Source of the DNA: Butyricimonas paravirosa
Lineage (GTDB): Bacteria; Bacteroidota; Bacteroidia; Bacteroidales; Marinifilaceae
Length of the DNA: 64,000 bases
Assembly: GCF_032878955.1 (NCBI RefSeq)
Contig: NZ_CP043839.1
Location: forward strand, 1,922,001 to 1,986,000
Direction: 5' to 3'
Both the position numbers and the translations under genes were made by a program. Below, one piece after another: positions 37,269 through 44,709 of this stretch. The notes beneath the pieces were generated by a model, which ran no database searches, had not been told where the DNA came from, and worked only from the letters and a program-made list of their open reading frames with translations. How positions within the stretch are numbered: the stretch's first letter is position 1; each line of letters opens with the position of its first letter.

Positions 37269-37619
37269 TTATTTATGAAAGAAATTATGGATACGAGCCT
37301 TGTAGAAGGCTATATCTTCCTTTTTGAAGTCCTTGATATGGTTGGAAAGGAATGTCAGCACGTCCTCCTCGCTGTAATAGGTCTTCTTGCCCAGCGTCTT
37401 GTAGGGCAATGCGCCTACGCTGCGGTAGCGTTGGAGGGTGCGTTTGCTTATCTGGAGCAACATGCACAAATCCTGATTGTCGAAAAGGCGGATGCTTTCC
37501 GTGATAGTGGGCTGTTTCCCCTCAGCCTTCATCGCCAGCAGCAGTTCGTCCTGACGGTCGAGCCGTTCCATCAGCTTCTGCATCCAGCCCTCGAAGTTGT
37601 TTCGTGTGAGCAGTTCCAT
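37269..37619 (-). CDS. xis2d: Xis2d-type excision factor (HTH_17)
   Basis: 116 residues with a winged-helix excisionase-type HTH near the middle: IRLFDNQDLCMLLQISKRTLQRYRSVGALPYKTLGKKTYYSEEDVLTFLSNH (about 42-95). It is the second gene of the excision operon, 3 nt after xis2c and 20 nt before orf3, which is the xis2d position in CTnDOT. Such proteins bind ICE ends with integrase and direct excision; in CTnDOT they also activate tra transcription (known). Confidence 0.85.
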   Translation of the reverse strand: MELLTRNNFEGWMQKLMERLDRQDELLLAMKAEGKQPTITESIRLFDNQDLCMLLQISKRTLQRYRSVGALPYKTLGKKTYYSEEDVLTFLSNHIKDFKKEDIAFYKARIHNFFHK

Positions 37620-37622
37620 GAC

Positions 37623-37985
37623 CTATGTCCTCCTTCCTTTTGGTTTGCCGCCCGTGCGCAGCGTGTGGTTGTGGAACAGGGTGTCTATTGTCCCTTCCTC
37701 GTTCCTTACTGTGTTGTCCTCCAATAGCCGCAGTATCTCGGAAAGGCGGTAGCGGCAGCTTCCGCGTACCACCACATACTCGATACGGTGGTCGGTGCGC
37801 ATACGCTGCATGGTGCGCTTGCTCACGTTGAGCATCTTCGCCGCCTGTGCCGTGTCAAGCAGCTTGTCTTCGGTTTCCCGCTTCCGTTTCTTCTCGTCCC
37901 TTGCCTCGCGGATGTACCCTGCGATGTTCGCAATCTGCGCCATCATCTCCTTGTAGGCGGAACTTTCCATTGTTATCACTTTCAT
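37623..37985 (-). CDS. xis2c: Xis2c-type excision factor (HTH_17)
   Basis: 120 residues from the ATG at 37985 (MKVITMESSAYKEMMAQIANIAG); the frame is open 21 codons upstream without a better start. A basic helix (REARDEKKRKRETEDKL) leads into the HTH LLDTAQAAKMLNVSKRTMQRMRTDHRIEYVVVRGSCRYRLSEILRLLED. First gene of the xis2c-xis2d-orf3-exc operon. A 15-bp palindrome lies about 70-83 nt upstream. Confidence 0.85.
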   Translation of the reverse strand: MKVITMESSAYKEMMAQIANIAGYIREARDEKKRKRETEDKLLDTAQAAKMLNVSKRTMQRMRTDHRIEYVVVRGSCRYRLSEILRLLEDNTVRNEEGTIDTLFHNHTLRTGGKPKGRRT

Positions 37986-38053
37986 GTTCAGTCCTTTCTT
38001 TTTGTTTCTGCGACAAAATTCGGCAATAAACAAAAGGGGCTTTAACAACTCAC

Positions 38054-38068
38054 TACGTGACTCACGTA
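38054..38068. promoter_or_regulatory. Palindromic operator candidate upstream of xis2c
   Basis: TACGTGACTCACGTA is a perfect inverted repeat (7 bp arms, 1-nt centre), about 69-83 nt from the xis2c ATG. It lies between the divergently transcribed xis2c and the 38187 gene. In CTnDOT this promoter needs an activator (RteC), so it could be an activator site. The binding protein is unknown. Confidence 0.4.
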
Positions 38069-38160
38069 AGATTTTTGCGGAAGATGGCTCCGTAACCCGG
38101 TCAAACGGCGCAACAGGCAGCCTTTCAGCGGAAAACGATACGTCTTGTATGCCGTTTCGT

Positions 38161-38168
38161 TACCTTTG
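38161..38168 (+). promoter_or_regulatory. Candidate -7 box of the HTH gene pair
   Basis: TACCTTTG fits TAnnTTTG, about 18 nt before the ATG at 38187. No convincing TTTG -33 was found. Confidence 0.45.
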
Positions 38169-38186
38169 CGGCAAACTCTAAATGAC

Positions 38187-38486
38187 ATGAATATGGAAAT
38201 AGTATCTATCGAGAAAAAGACTTTCGAGATGATGGTGGCGGCATTCGGCGCACTCTCGGAGAAGGTCGCCGCCCTGAGGCGCAAAAGCGACACGGGGCGC
38301 ATGGAAAGATGGCTCACGGGCGAGGAGGTCTGCGGGCAGTTGAGAATAAGCCCGCGCACGTTGCAGACGCTGCGTGACAGGCGGCTTATCGGCTACTCGC
38401 AGATAAACCGCAGGTTCTATTACAAGCCAGAGGAGGTGAAGCGGCTGATACCGCTTGTCGGCACGCTCTATCCGCACGGCAGATGA
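38187..38486 (+). CDS. Helix-turn-helix DNA-binding protein (HTH_17)
   Basis: 99 residues from the ATG at 38187 (MNMEIVSIEKKTFEMMVAAFGAL); upstream codons in this frame precede the promoter box. An N-terminal helix is followed by WLTGEEVCGQLRISPRTLQTLRDRRLIGYSQINRRFYYKPEEVKRLI, a MerR/excisionase-like HTH. Divergent from xis2c. Pairs of such small HTH genes lie between int and the excision operon in CTnDOT-type ICEs. A regulatory role is inferred. Confidence 0.8.
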   Translation: MNMEIVSIEKKTFEMMVAAFGALSEKVAALRRKSDTGRMERWLTGEEVCGQLRISPRTLQTLRDRRLIGYSQINRRFYYKPEEVKRLIPLVGTLYPHGR

Positions 38487-38500
38487 TTTGATTTATTCAC

Positions 38501-38517
38501 CCACTGAATCCGAAGTT
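38501..38517 (+). promoter_or_regulatory. Diverged RteR-complementary motif upstream of second HTH gene
   Basis: CCACTGAATCCGAAGTT directly precedes the ATG at 38518. It has three differences from the shared motif, two of which keep G:U pairing. Confidence 0.4.
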
Positions 38518-38823
38518 ATGATGAACGAGAACAACGATGTTTTTACGATGGAAGACGAGCCGATAGCCTCTGTGGTGCAGGATATGCGCAAAGGCTCGAA
38601 ATGGCTGTCCGCATTTCTGGAAAGCTACCGTCCTCCGCTGGACGGGGAACGTTACCTGACGGACGGCGAGGTGTCGGAACTGCTCCGTGTGAGCCGGCGC
38701 ACCTTGCAGGAATACCGCAACAACCGCGTGTTGCCCTTCATACTTTTGGGAGGGAAGGTGCTTTACCCGGAAACGGGGCTGCGCGGGGTACTGGAAGCGA
38801 ACTACCGCAAGCCGCTGGAGTGA
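38518..38823 (+). CDS. Helix-turn-helix DNA-binding protein (HTH_17)
   Basis: 101 residues from ATG 38518 (MMNENNDVFTMEDEPIASVVQDM). The HTH YLTDGEVSELLRVSRRTLQEYRNNRVLPFILLGGKVLYPETGLRGVLE resembles that of the preceding gene, so the two are paralogues. Both probably share the promoter at 38161. The gene ends just before a strong bidirectional terminator. Confidence 0.8.
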   Translation: MMNENNDVFTMEDEPIASVVQDMRKGSKWLSAFLESYRPPLDGERYLTDGEVSELLRVSRRTLQEYRNNRVLPFILLGGKVLYPETGLRGVLEANYRKPLE

Positions 38824-38838
38824 GGCGGTTTCATGAAA

Positions 38839-38880
38839 AAGTAAACGGGTGACACCTTTTGTGGTGCTACCCGTTTACTT
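38839..38880. terminator. Bidirectional hairpin terminator
   Basis: AAGTAAACGGGT (38839-38850) pairs perfectly with ACCCGTTTACTT (38869-38880), with an inner CACC/GGTG stem in the loop. It lies between the convergent HTH gene and the RhuM-like gene. Confidence 0.85.
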
Positions 38881-38900
38881 GTCTTATGGGGTATGTGCAA

Positions 38901-39263
38901 TCAGCAATACCCGGCTTTTCCGTTCTGTATGAACATCACGTATGTCTGCCGTTTCTCTTGTGAGAGTGCCTTTCCCACCAGCCATGTGCGGAACAGGTGG
39001 GTGTTGTAGGTATTCACCCTGAAAGCGACCGGGATGATGATTTCAAGGGCGTACACGTCCGCGTGCAGCCCGTTTTCAAGCTGCATGTAGCGGCACACCT
39101 CGTAGTCGTTCAGCACGTCCGACTTGCGGACGGCTCTGATGGCGGCGTTCACTGCCGGGACGGTCGTATGGAACAATCCGGCTATTTCGGTGGCGGTCAT
39201 CCACACGTCGTTACCGGTTACGCTGACTGCCTTGTCCTCGATGATGATTGTGTCACGTTTCAT
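38901..39263 (-). CDS. RhuM-like N-terminal domain protein
   Basis: 120 residues from the ATG at 39263. The segment DVWMTATEIAGLFHTTVPAVNAAIRAVRKSDVLNDYEVCRYM resembles the N-terminal HTH-like part of RhuM/virulence-associated proteins. The rest (ALEIIIPVAFRVNTYNTHLFRTWLVGKALSQ) resembles the following RhuM segment, but the protein is far shorter than full RhuM. It is 11 nt downstream of the integrase stop on the same strand and probably co-transcribed with it. The function is unknown. Confidence 0.7.
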   Translation of the reverse strand: MKRDTIIIEDKAVSVTGNDVWMTATEIAGLFHTTVPAVNAAIRAVRKSDVLNDYEVCRYMQLENGLHADVYALEIIIPVAFRVNTYNTHLFRTWLVGKALSQEKRQTYVMFIQNGKAGYC

Positions 39264-39274
39264 GGCTTTTCTTT

Positions 39275-40510
39275 TTAGATGGTGCAACCTGCAAATTCCT
39301 CGACGCCGTTCAATCTTGCGGCAAGGTTCTCCATGTCCTGATTGAGCTTCTCTTTGGTTATCTTTGCGTAAATCTGCGTCGTCTTTATGCTCTTGTGTCC
39401 GAGCATGGAGCTGACCGTTTCGATGGGAACACCGTTGGAGAGGAATATCGTCGTGGCTGCCGTGTGGCGGCTCTGATGCCACGTGATATGCTTGGTGATG
39501 CCGCAACGCTTGGCGACGGCACGGATACCGGCAAGGCACGTGTTATAATGCGGAACGGGAAATATCCTGCCGTCCCCGCACAGTCCCCGGTATTTGCCGA
39601 TTATGCGGTTGGCGATGTCGAGCAGGCGGATGTTGGACACCACGCCCGTTTTCTGGCGGTTGATGTTTATCCACTCGTGTTCGTCGAAGTAGGTGCGGAT
39701 ATTCTCTTCCGTAAGGTTGCGCATATCCGCGAACGACAGCCCCGTGAAGGCGCAGAACAGGTAGAGGTCGCGGTACAATTCCTGTTTGGCGTTTTTCAGT
39801 TTCCCCTCCATCAGCAGGCGGATCTCATCTTTGGTCAGGAAACTGCGTGTTGTTTCCTCCTTCTTGATTTCATACTCGCGGAACGGGTCGCGCGTCAGCC
39901 ACTCGTTGTTGATGGCGATGAATACCATCGTCCGTAACGGGCAGACGTACAGCCACACGGTATTGGTGCAGCAGTGCTTGTCCGTGCGCAGGAACATCTC
40001 GAAGTCGGAGATGAAAGCCGGGGTAAGCTCTTTTAGGGCGATGTCCTTCACATGGTAGCGGATGTCGAGGAACTCTTGCATGTGCTTGTAAACGGTGCGG
40101 TACTTCAGCAGCGTGCCTTTGGCTTTCATGCCTGCCTCCACCTGCTTCTCGTAGTCCTCGTTGTGCTGGCGGAACACCTGCATCAGCGTGTGGTAGCGGT
40201 GTTCCAGTCCGAGAAAGGCGTTCTTCACCTTCTCCGCCGTGACGAAGTTGTCACGCTCCATGATTTCCTGATAATGCCTGTTGATGCGTACCCGCATCTT
40301 GTCAAGCATACGGTTCGTTTCGAGTGCCGCCGTGCTTCTGCCCGTGACACGTCCACCTTTGGTGTCCCACAGTTTCGGATCGACAGTCAGTTTGCAGCTG
40401 AACTGTGTCTGGCTGCCGTCCACCGTGATGCGTCCCATGACGGGAACTGTCCCGTCCTTTTTCACTACCTGACGCTTGAGGTAGTAGATTACTGAAAATG
40501 TACTCTTCAT
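39275..40510 (-). CDS. intDOT: IntDOT-type tyrosine recombinase
   Basis: 411 residues from the ATG at 40510, the length of CTnDOT IntDOT. An arm-binding N-terminus (MKSTFSVIYYLKRQVVKKDG) and a core-binding domain precede the catalytic part: GLSFADM (about 257, Ser where most relatives have Arg), KTGV, HQSRH with His345/Arg348, SMLGHKS and the nucleophile Tyr381 (TTQIYAKI). The Ser is a known peculiarity of IntDOT. It catalyses integration and excision at att cores GTANNTTTGC. The frame extends upstream, but this start matches the family. Confidence 0.95.
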   Translation of the reverse strand: MKSTFSVIYYLKRQVVKKDGTVPVMGRITVDGSQTQFSCKLTVDPKLWDTKGGRVTGRSTAALETNRMLDKMRVRINRHYQEIMERDNFVTAEKVKNAFLGLEHRYHTLMQVFRQHNEDYEKQVEAGMKAKGTLLKYRTVYKHMQEFLDIRYHVKDIALKELTPAFISDFEMFLRTDKHCCTNTVWLYVCPLRTMVFIAINNEWLTRDPFREYEIKKEETTRSFLTKDEIRLLMEGKLKNAKQELYRDLYLFCAFTGLSFADMRNLTEENIRTYFDEHEWININRQKTGVVSNIRLLDIANRIIGKYRGLCGDGRIFPVPHYNTCLAGIRAVAKRCGITKHITWHQSRHTAATTIFLSNGVPIETVSSMLGHKSIKTTQIYAKITKEKLNQDMENLAARLNGVEEFAGCTI

Positions 40511-40829
40511 TGTCCTTAATTTTTGGGTTTCAAAATTAGTTGGTGAAGAGTCCGGTGTTGGTACGCAAAACGGGGAGGAACGGCGCAATCTTTTTCCGTA
40601 ACCTGATTTTTCGCATGAGTTATGGATAACTCACTATTCCTTAGAGCCTTGTTTCGCTATTCGTACCCGTTTGTCGCATTTTCGGGCATGGTTACGAACA
40701 AGTAACGTAGCGGCGTCAGGATTTGGCTTCGGCAGGGATTGTAATGGCTTCACGGATTATCGCCACTTCAACCAAAACCCTTGTAACTCAATTCTATCAC
40801 TATATCTTTCCGCATTTCACTTTTTTGTA
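40511..40829. other. ICE end: arm-site region of att
   Basis: This gene-free terminal segment lies between int and the core. It holds a minus-strand -7 box TAATTTTG (40531-40538) suited to int, a GAGTTAT/ATAACTC inverted repeat (40617-40632) and GTTAC/GTAAC (about 40690-40706). Integrase arm sites and Xis sites are expected here by analogy with CTnDOT, but I could not assign each. Confidence 0.5.
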
Positions 40830-40838
40830 GTAACTTTG
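40807..40838 (+). promoter_or_regulatory. Hybrid pcrA promoter across the ICE junction
   Basis: TTTC (40807-40810), a 20-nt spacer and TAACTTTG (40831-40838). The -7 box lies inside the att core, and the -33-like element is ICE DNA. Confidence 0.5.
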
Positions 40839-40839
40839 C
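40830..40839. other. att: Attachment core (att) of the ICE, host junction
   Basis: GTAACTTTGC fits the CTnDOT core consensus GTANNTTTGC at the boundary between the int-proximal ICE end and host DNA. The second core copy lies beyond the window start. Confidence 0.8.
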
Positions 40840-40876
40840 AGACACAAGGTTAAATGTTTTTCTGAATTTATTTATC

Positions 40877-43147
40877 GTGGATTTTATTAACGAATTGAAC
40901 GAGAACCAACGAGAGGCCGTCGTGAACACGGATGGGCCCACGCTTGTGATTGCCGGAGCAGGATCGGGTAAAACAAGGGTTTTGACATATCGTATCGCGA
41001 ACCTGTTGAGCAAGGGAGTACCCGCTTACCGTATTCTCGCACTGACGTTTACCAACAAAGCCGCACGGGAGATGCAGAAACGTATTGCCACCCTCGTGGG
41101 ACAAGGTAACGCTGCCAACTTATGGATGGGAACCTTCCACTCTATTTTCTCCAAAATTCTACGGGTTGAGGCCGAACATCTCGGGTACACGTCCAATTTC
41201 ACGATATATGATTCACAGGATTCGAAAAACCTGATCAAGTCTATTGTCAAGGACCTGAAACTGGACGACAAGGTGTACAAACCCAACGACGTGCTAGGGC
41301 GCATCTCCATGGCCAAGAACAACCTCGTCGTGGCACAGGCATATGCCCAATCGGCAAAGATCACTTCTGCCGACCAAGCGGCCAAGAAACCCATGATCTC
41401 GGAAATATACAAGTATTACCAAGCCCGTTGCAAGCAAAGCGACGTCATGGATTTCGACGACCTCCTATTGCAAACGAATATTCTCTTCCGAGATTTTCCG
41501 GAGATACTGGAAAAATACCAGAAGAAGTTCGACTACATACTCGTGGACGAGTACCAGGACACGAACTATTCGCAGTACCTCATCATCAAAAGACTGGCAG
41601 AACAGCATAAAAACATCTGCGTGGTAGGTGATGACGCACAAAGTATTTATTCATTCCGGGGAGCCCGTATCGAGAACATCTTGAATTTCCGAAATGATTA
41701 CCCGGGCTACAAGTTGTGCAAGTTGGAACAAAATTACCGTTCCACGACCACCATCGTTGACGCAGCAAATAGCATCATCAGCCGGAACAAGGAACAAATT
41801 CCGAAAAAAACATTCTCCCAGAACGAGGAAGGAGATAAAATCCGGGTGATGAAAGCCTTATCCGACAAGGAAGAAGGTTTCCAAGTGGCACAGGAGATAT
41901 TCCGTATCTCTCAGAACGAACAAGCGGAGTTCAACAATTTCGCTATTCTGTACCGGACAAACGCCCAGTCCCGTATCATGGAAGAGGCCTTACGAAAAAG
42001 AAATATACCTTATAAAATATACGGTGGACTTTCATTCTACCAACGCAAGGAGATCAAAGACCTGATAGCCTACCTGCGACTGACAATCAACCAGAATGAC
42101 GAGGAAGCCTTAAAACGAATCATCAACTATCCGCGGCGAGGCATCGGGGACACCACGATCGACAAGCTGAAAGAAGTGGCACAAAAATACAACGTGAGCA
42201 TCTGGACGCTACTTTGCAACTTGAACAAAGTTCCGGGTATGGTTTCTGCCATGACTGCAGCCAAACTAACTCATTTTAGGCAACTAATCGAGGGATTCAC
42301 CGAGATTGCCAAAGAAGAGAATGCATACGAAACAACTTATCGAGTGGCCAAAGCATCCGGTATCATAGAAGACCTTTCTTCCGATGACACGCCGGAAGGG
42401 GTGTCCCGCCGAGAAAACATACAGGAGTTACTGAATGCAGTCAAAGATTTCTGTGAAACCGCTTACAAGGAAGGGCGGGATGACAAACTCCCTGCATTTC
42501 TGGAAGGCGTTGCCCTCCTAACCGATCAGGATAGCGAGAAACCGGAAGACAATAATAAGGTGACCCTAATGACCATCCACTCCGCCAAGGGACTGGAGTT
42601 TGAAAACGTCTTTATCGTGGGCATGGAAGAAGAACTTTTCCCCGCCCAGCAAAGTGCCTATTCCCCTTCCGCTTTGGAAGAAGAGAGAAGGTTGTTTTAC
42701 GTGGCACTGACCCGTGCAGAGAAAAGAGTGATCATGACCTATTCCACTTCCCGGTACAAAAATGGTAACGTGGTCTATCCGCAACCCTCCCGGTTTATCG
42801 CAGAAATCGACCCGCACTACTTGGATGGATTTTTCACCCCGGCCCGTTCCTCCATGGGACGCTCATTACACGGTCCCGGAATACAGGAAAAAGTGGCACG
42901 TCCTAACATTACCCTTCAACCCAAGGTTGAAGTGCCGGACATTGACACCTCGAAACTGGTACCCATCAACGGGGAACAGATTATTCCCGACATGGTAATC
43001 TTTCACCCCAATTTTGGCCCGGGAAAGGTAATTTCCATAGATGGTTTGGGAGTAAATAAAAAGGCAAAAGTGATGTTCCCAAAGCACGGTCAAAAGGTTT
43101 TATTGTTAAAGTTTGCAAAACTTTACGTGCAAGGGCATACAAATTAA
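40877..43147 (+). CDS. pcrA: UvrD/PcrA-type ATP-dependent DNA helicase
   Basis: 756 residues from a GTG start at 40877 (reads MDFINELNENQREAVV); no ATG in frame is available before a stop. SF1A helicase motifs: Walker A AGAGSGKTR (about 27-35), ALTFTNKAA (Ia), VDEYQDTN (II), GDDAQSIYSFRGA (III), LEQNYRST (IV), TIHSAKGLEFENVF (V) and YVALTRAEK (VI). It unwinds DNA in repair and replication-fork restart. The ICE has integrated 38 bp upstream, in its promoter. Confidence 0.95.
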   Translation: MDFINELNENQREAVVNTDGPTLVIAGAGSGKTRVLTYRIANLLSKGVPAYRILALTFTNKAAREMQKRIATLVGQGNAANLWMGTFHSIFSKILRVEAEHLGYTSNFTIYDSQDSKNLIKSIVKDLKLDDKVYKPNDVLGRISMAKNNLVVAQAYAQSAKITSADQAAKKPMISEIYKYYQARCKQSDVMDFDDLLLQTNILFRDFPEILEKYQKKFDYILVDEYQDTNYSQYLIIKRLAEQHKNICVVGDDAQSIYSFRGARIENILNFRNDYPGYKLCKLEQNYRSTTTIVDAANSIISRNKEQIPKKTFSQNEEGDKIRVMKALSDKEEGFQVAQEIFRISQNEQAEFNNFAILYRTNAQSRIMEEALRKRNIPYKIYGGLSFYQRKEIKDLIAYLRLTINQNDEEALKRIINYPRRGIGDTTIDKLKEVAQKYNVSIWTLLCNLNKVPGMVSAMTAAKLTHFRQLIEGFTEIAKEENAYETTYRVAKASGIIEDLSSDDTPEGVSRRENIQELLNAVKDFCETAYKEGRDDKLPAFLEGVALLTDQDSEKPEDNNKVTLMTIHSAKGLEFENVFIVGMEEELFPAQQSAYSPSALEEERRLFYVALTRAEKRVIMTYSTSRYKNGNVVYPQPSRFIAEIDPHYLDGFFTPARSSMGRSLHGPGIQEKVARPNITLQPKVEVPDIDTSKLVPINGEQIIPDMVIFHPNFGPGKVISIDGLGVNKKAKVMFPKHGQKVLLLKFAKLYVQGHTN

Positions 43148-43168
43148 TGACTTATAAACAAAAAATAT

Positions 43169-43176
43169 TATATTTG
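43169..43176 (+). promoter_or_regulatory. Candidate -7 box for the DUF4290 gene
   Basis: TATATTTG fits TAnnTTTG, about 115 nt upstream of the ATG at 43291. No clear -33 is present. Confidence 0.4.
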
Positions 43177-43290
43177 CAACATATTCTAATTTCTAATAGA
43201 TGCGAGGGATTGATTATTCCGGTATTTTAATGTGATTTTCCGGCGTTTTCCCATAAAATAAAAAATTTTTAAGATCAAAATTATCCTGTA

Positions 43291-43920
43291 ATGGACTATA
43301 ATAGCCAAAGAAAAAAACTTATTCTTCCCGAATATGGAAGGAATATTCAAATGATGGTTGACCACCTGGCAACAATAACAGACAGAGACGAGCGTACCCG
43401 TGCAGCCAAAACAGTAATCAGCGTGATGGGAAATCTTTACCCACACCTTCGGGACGTTCCGGATTTCCGTCATAAATTGTGGGATCACCTGATGATCATG
43501 TCAAACTTCACGTTGGACATTGATTCTCCCTACCCACTCCCGGAAAAAGATATTCTGGAAGAAAAACCGGAAAAGTTACCGTATAATAATCACCGGATCA
43601 AATACAAACACTACGGTCTTCTCACCGAGAAACTAATCGAGAAAATCAAAGAAACAGAAGACCCCGAAATCAAAAGAGTACTCACGGTGTTAACCGCCAA
43701 CCACATGAAAAAATCATTCCTTACGTGGAATAAAGACTCCGTGGAAGACGATCAAATCTACAACGACATCAATACATTATACGGTGGCAATATCGAAATG
43801 CCGGAAGGAATGATCCTTTCTCACTCGAAAGACTTGTTGCAGAAGAAAAATACCAAACCCACGAATAACAACAAGCAACAGAAAAACAACAAGAAACAAT
43901 TTTACAAAAAACACAACTAA
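43291..43920 (+). CDS. DUF4290 family protein
   Basis: 209 residues, a soluble helical protein of unknown function conserved in Bacteroidetes (DUF4290). Recognisable blocks are YNSQRKKLILPEYGRNIQMMVDHL, RTRAAKTVISVMGNLYPHLRD and PYNNHRIKYKHYGLL. The C-terminus is Lys/Asn/Gln-rich (NTKPTNNNKQQKNNKKQFYKK), perhaps a nucleic-acid-binding tail. It is followed by an AT-rich inverted repeat and folK. Confidence 0.85.
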   Translation: MDYNSQRKKLILPEYGRNIQMMVDHLATITDRDERTRAAKTVISVMGNLYPHLRDVPDFRHKLWDHLMIMSNFTLDIDSPYPLPEKDILEEKPEKLPYNNHRIKYKHYGLLTEKLIEKIKETEDPEIKRVLTVLTANHMKKSFLTWNKDSVEDDQIYNDINTLYGGNIEMPEGMILSHSKDLLQKKNTKPTNNNKQQKNNKKQFYKKHN

Positions 43921-43923
43921 TAG

Positions 43924-43975
43924 TAGATTTTAGATTGCAAATTTTAAATTGAATGTTCTTTCAATCTAAAATCTA
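43924..43975. repeat. AT-rich inverted repeat between DUF4290 and folK
   Basis: TAGATTTTAGATTG (43924-43937) pairs perfectly with CAATCTAAAATCTA (43962-43975). The same AATCTAAAATCTAAAAT text recurs at about 44662-44697. It may act as a terminator or be a small dispersed repeat. Confidence 0.6.
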
Positions 43976-44002
43976 AAATCATCAAATCTAAAATTACTTG
44001 GG

Positions 44003-44479
44003 ATGTTAGTTACTCTAATCTTCGGGGGAAATCAAGGGGACCGGAAAGCCTTGATCGACGAGGCCATAACGGAAATGTCAAGCATAGGGAAGATCGAACG
44101 CTGTTCTTCCCTTTACGAAACCGCCCCGTGGGGATTCGAATCATCTGATTCTTTTTATAACCAAATTGTTACTTACGAAACAAATCTACTCCCGGAAGAA
44201 GTTTTGGATAAATGTCAGGCCACAGAACAAAAACTCGGACGAGTTCGCTCCGGTACTCAGTTCTGTTCCCGAACCATGGATATAGACATTCTTTTCTGTG
44301 ATTCCCAAATCATCAACACGCCTCGCCTGACAGTTCCTCATCCCAGACTAGCACAACGTAATTTCGTACTTGCCCCCCTGAACGAAATCATGCCGACCTT
44401 CATTCATCCGGTCAGTCACAAAACCATTGCCACTCTTCTCTCAGAATGCACGGACACGCTAAAAGCGGAGATAATTTGA
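44003..44479 (+). CDS. folK: HPPK, 6-hydroxymethyl-dihydropterin pyrophosphokinase
   Basis: 158 residues. Signature motifs are LIFGGNQGDRKA at the N-terminus, LYETAPWGFESSDSFYNQ and RSGTQFCSRTMDIDILFCD, with LTVPHPRLAQRNFVLAPLNE. It transfers pyrophosphate from ATP to 6-hydroxymethyl-dihydropterin in folate synthesis (cytosol). The family's usual RxxRW/xDLDIL region reads SRTMDIDIL here. Confidence 0.93.
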   Translation: MLVTLIFGGNQGDRKALIDEAITEMSSIGKIERCSSLYETAPWGFESSDSFYNQIVTYETNLLPEEVLDKCQATEQKLGRVRSGTQFCSRTMDIDILFCDSQIINTPRLTVPHPRLAQRNFVLAPLNEIMPTFIHPVSHKTIATLLSECTDTLKAEII

Positions 44480-44485
44480 AAAAAT

Positions 44486-44643
44486 AAACTCCTCCGTCAC
44501 TTCGTGCCACCTCCTCTATAAACAGAGGAGGAGCTGGTGACTCTTCCTGAAGACAGGGCGTATTTCAACTCTCCCTCTGTTTATAGAGGGAGTACCCCGA
44601 AGGGGGGGGAGGGAGTTTGAGAAATGACTTTTTGGACAGCTCC
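44486..44643 (+). repeat. Dispersed hairpin repeat, copy 1
   Basis: Contains two strong hairpins: CCTCCTCT/AGAGGAGG (44510-44531) and CTCCCTCT/AGAGGGAG. It is flanked on the right by AATGACTTTTTGGACAGC. It matches, in opposite orientation, the copy at 49956-50139 over about 150 bp with few changes. It occupies the gap between the convergent folK and murA, so it may also terminate both transcripts. Confidence 0.85.
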
Positions 44644-44709
44644 TACCCGAAGGAGGGGAGTTCAATCTAAAATCTAAAATCCCTAAATCTAAAATTATTA
44701 CGTTCTTCC

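Noticed and set aside
43924..43975. CRISPR-like repeats in the AATCTAAAATCTAAAAT stretches
   Set aside because: There are only two or three short AT-rich copies with no regular spacers and no cas genes; a simple inverted repeat or terminator explains them.
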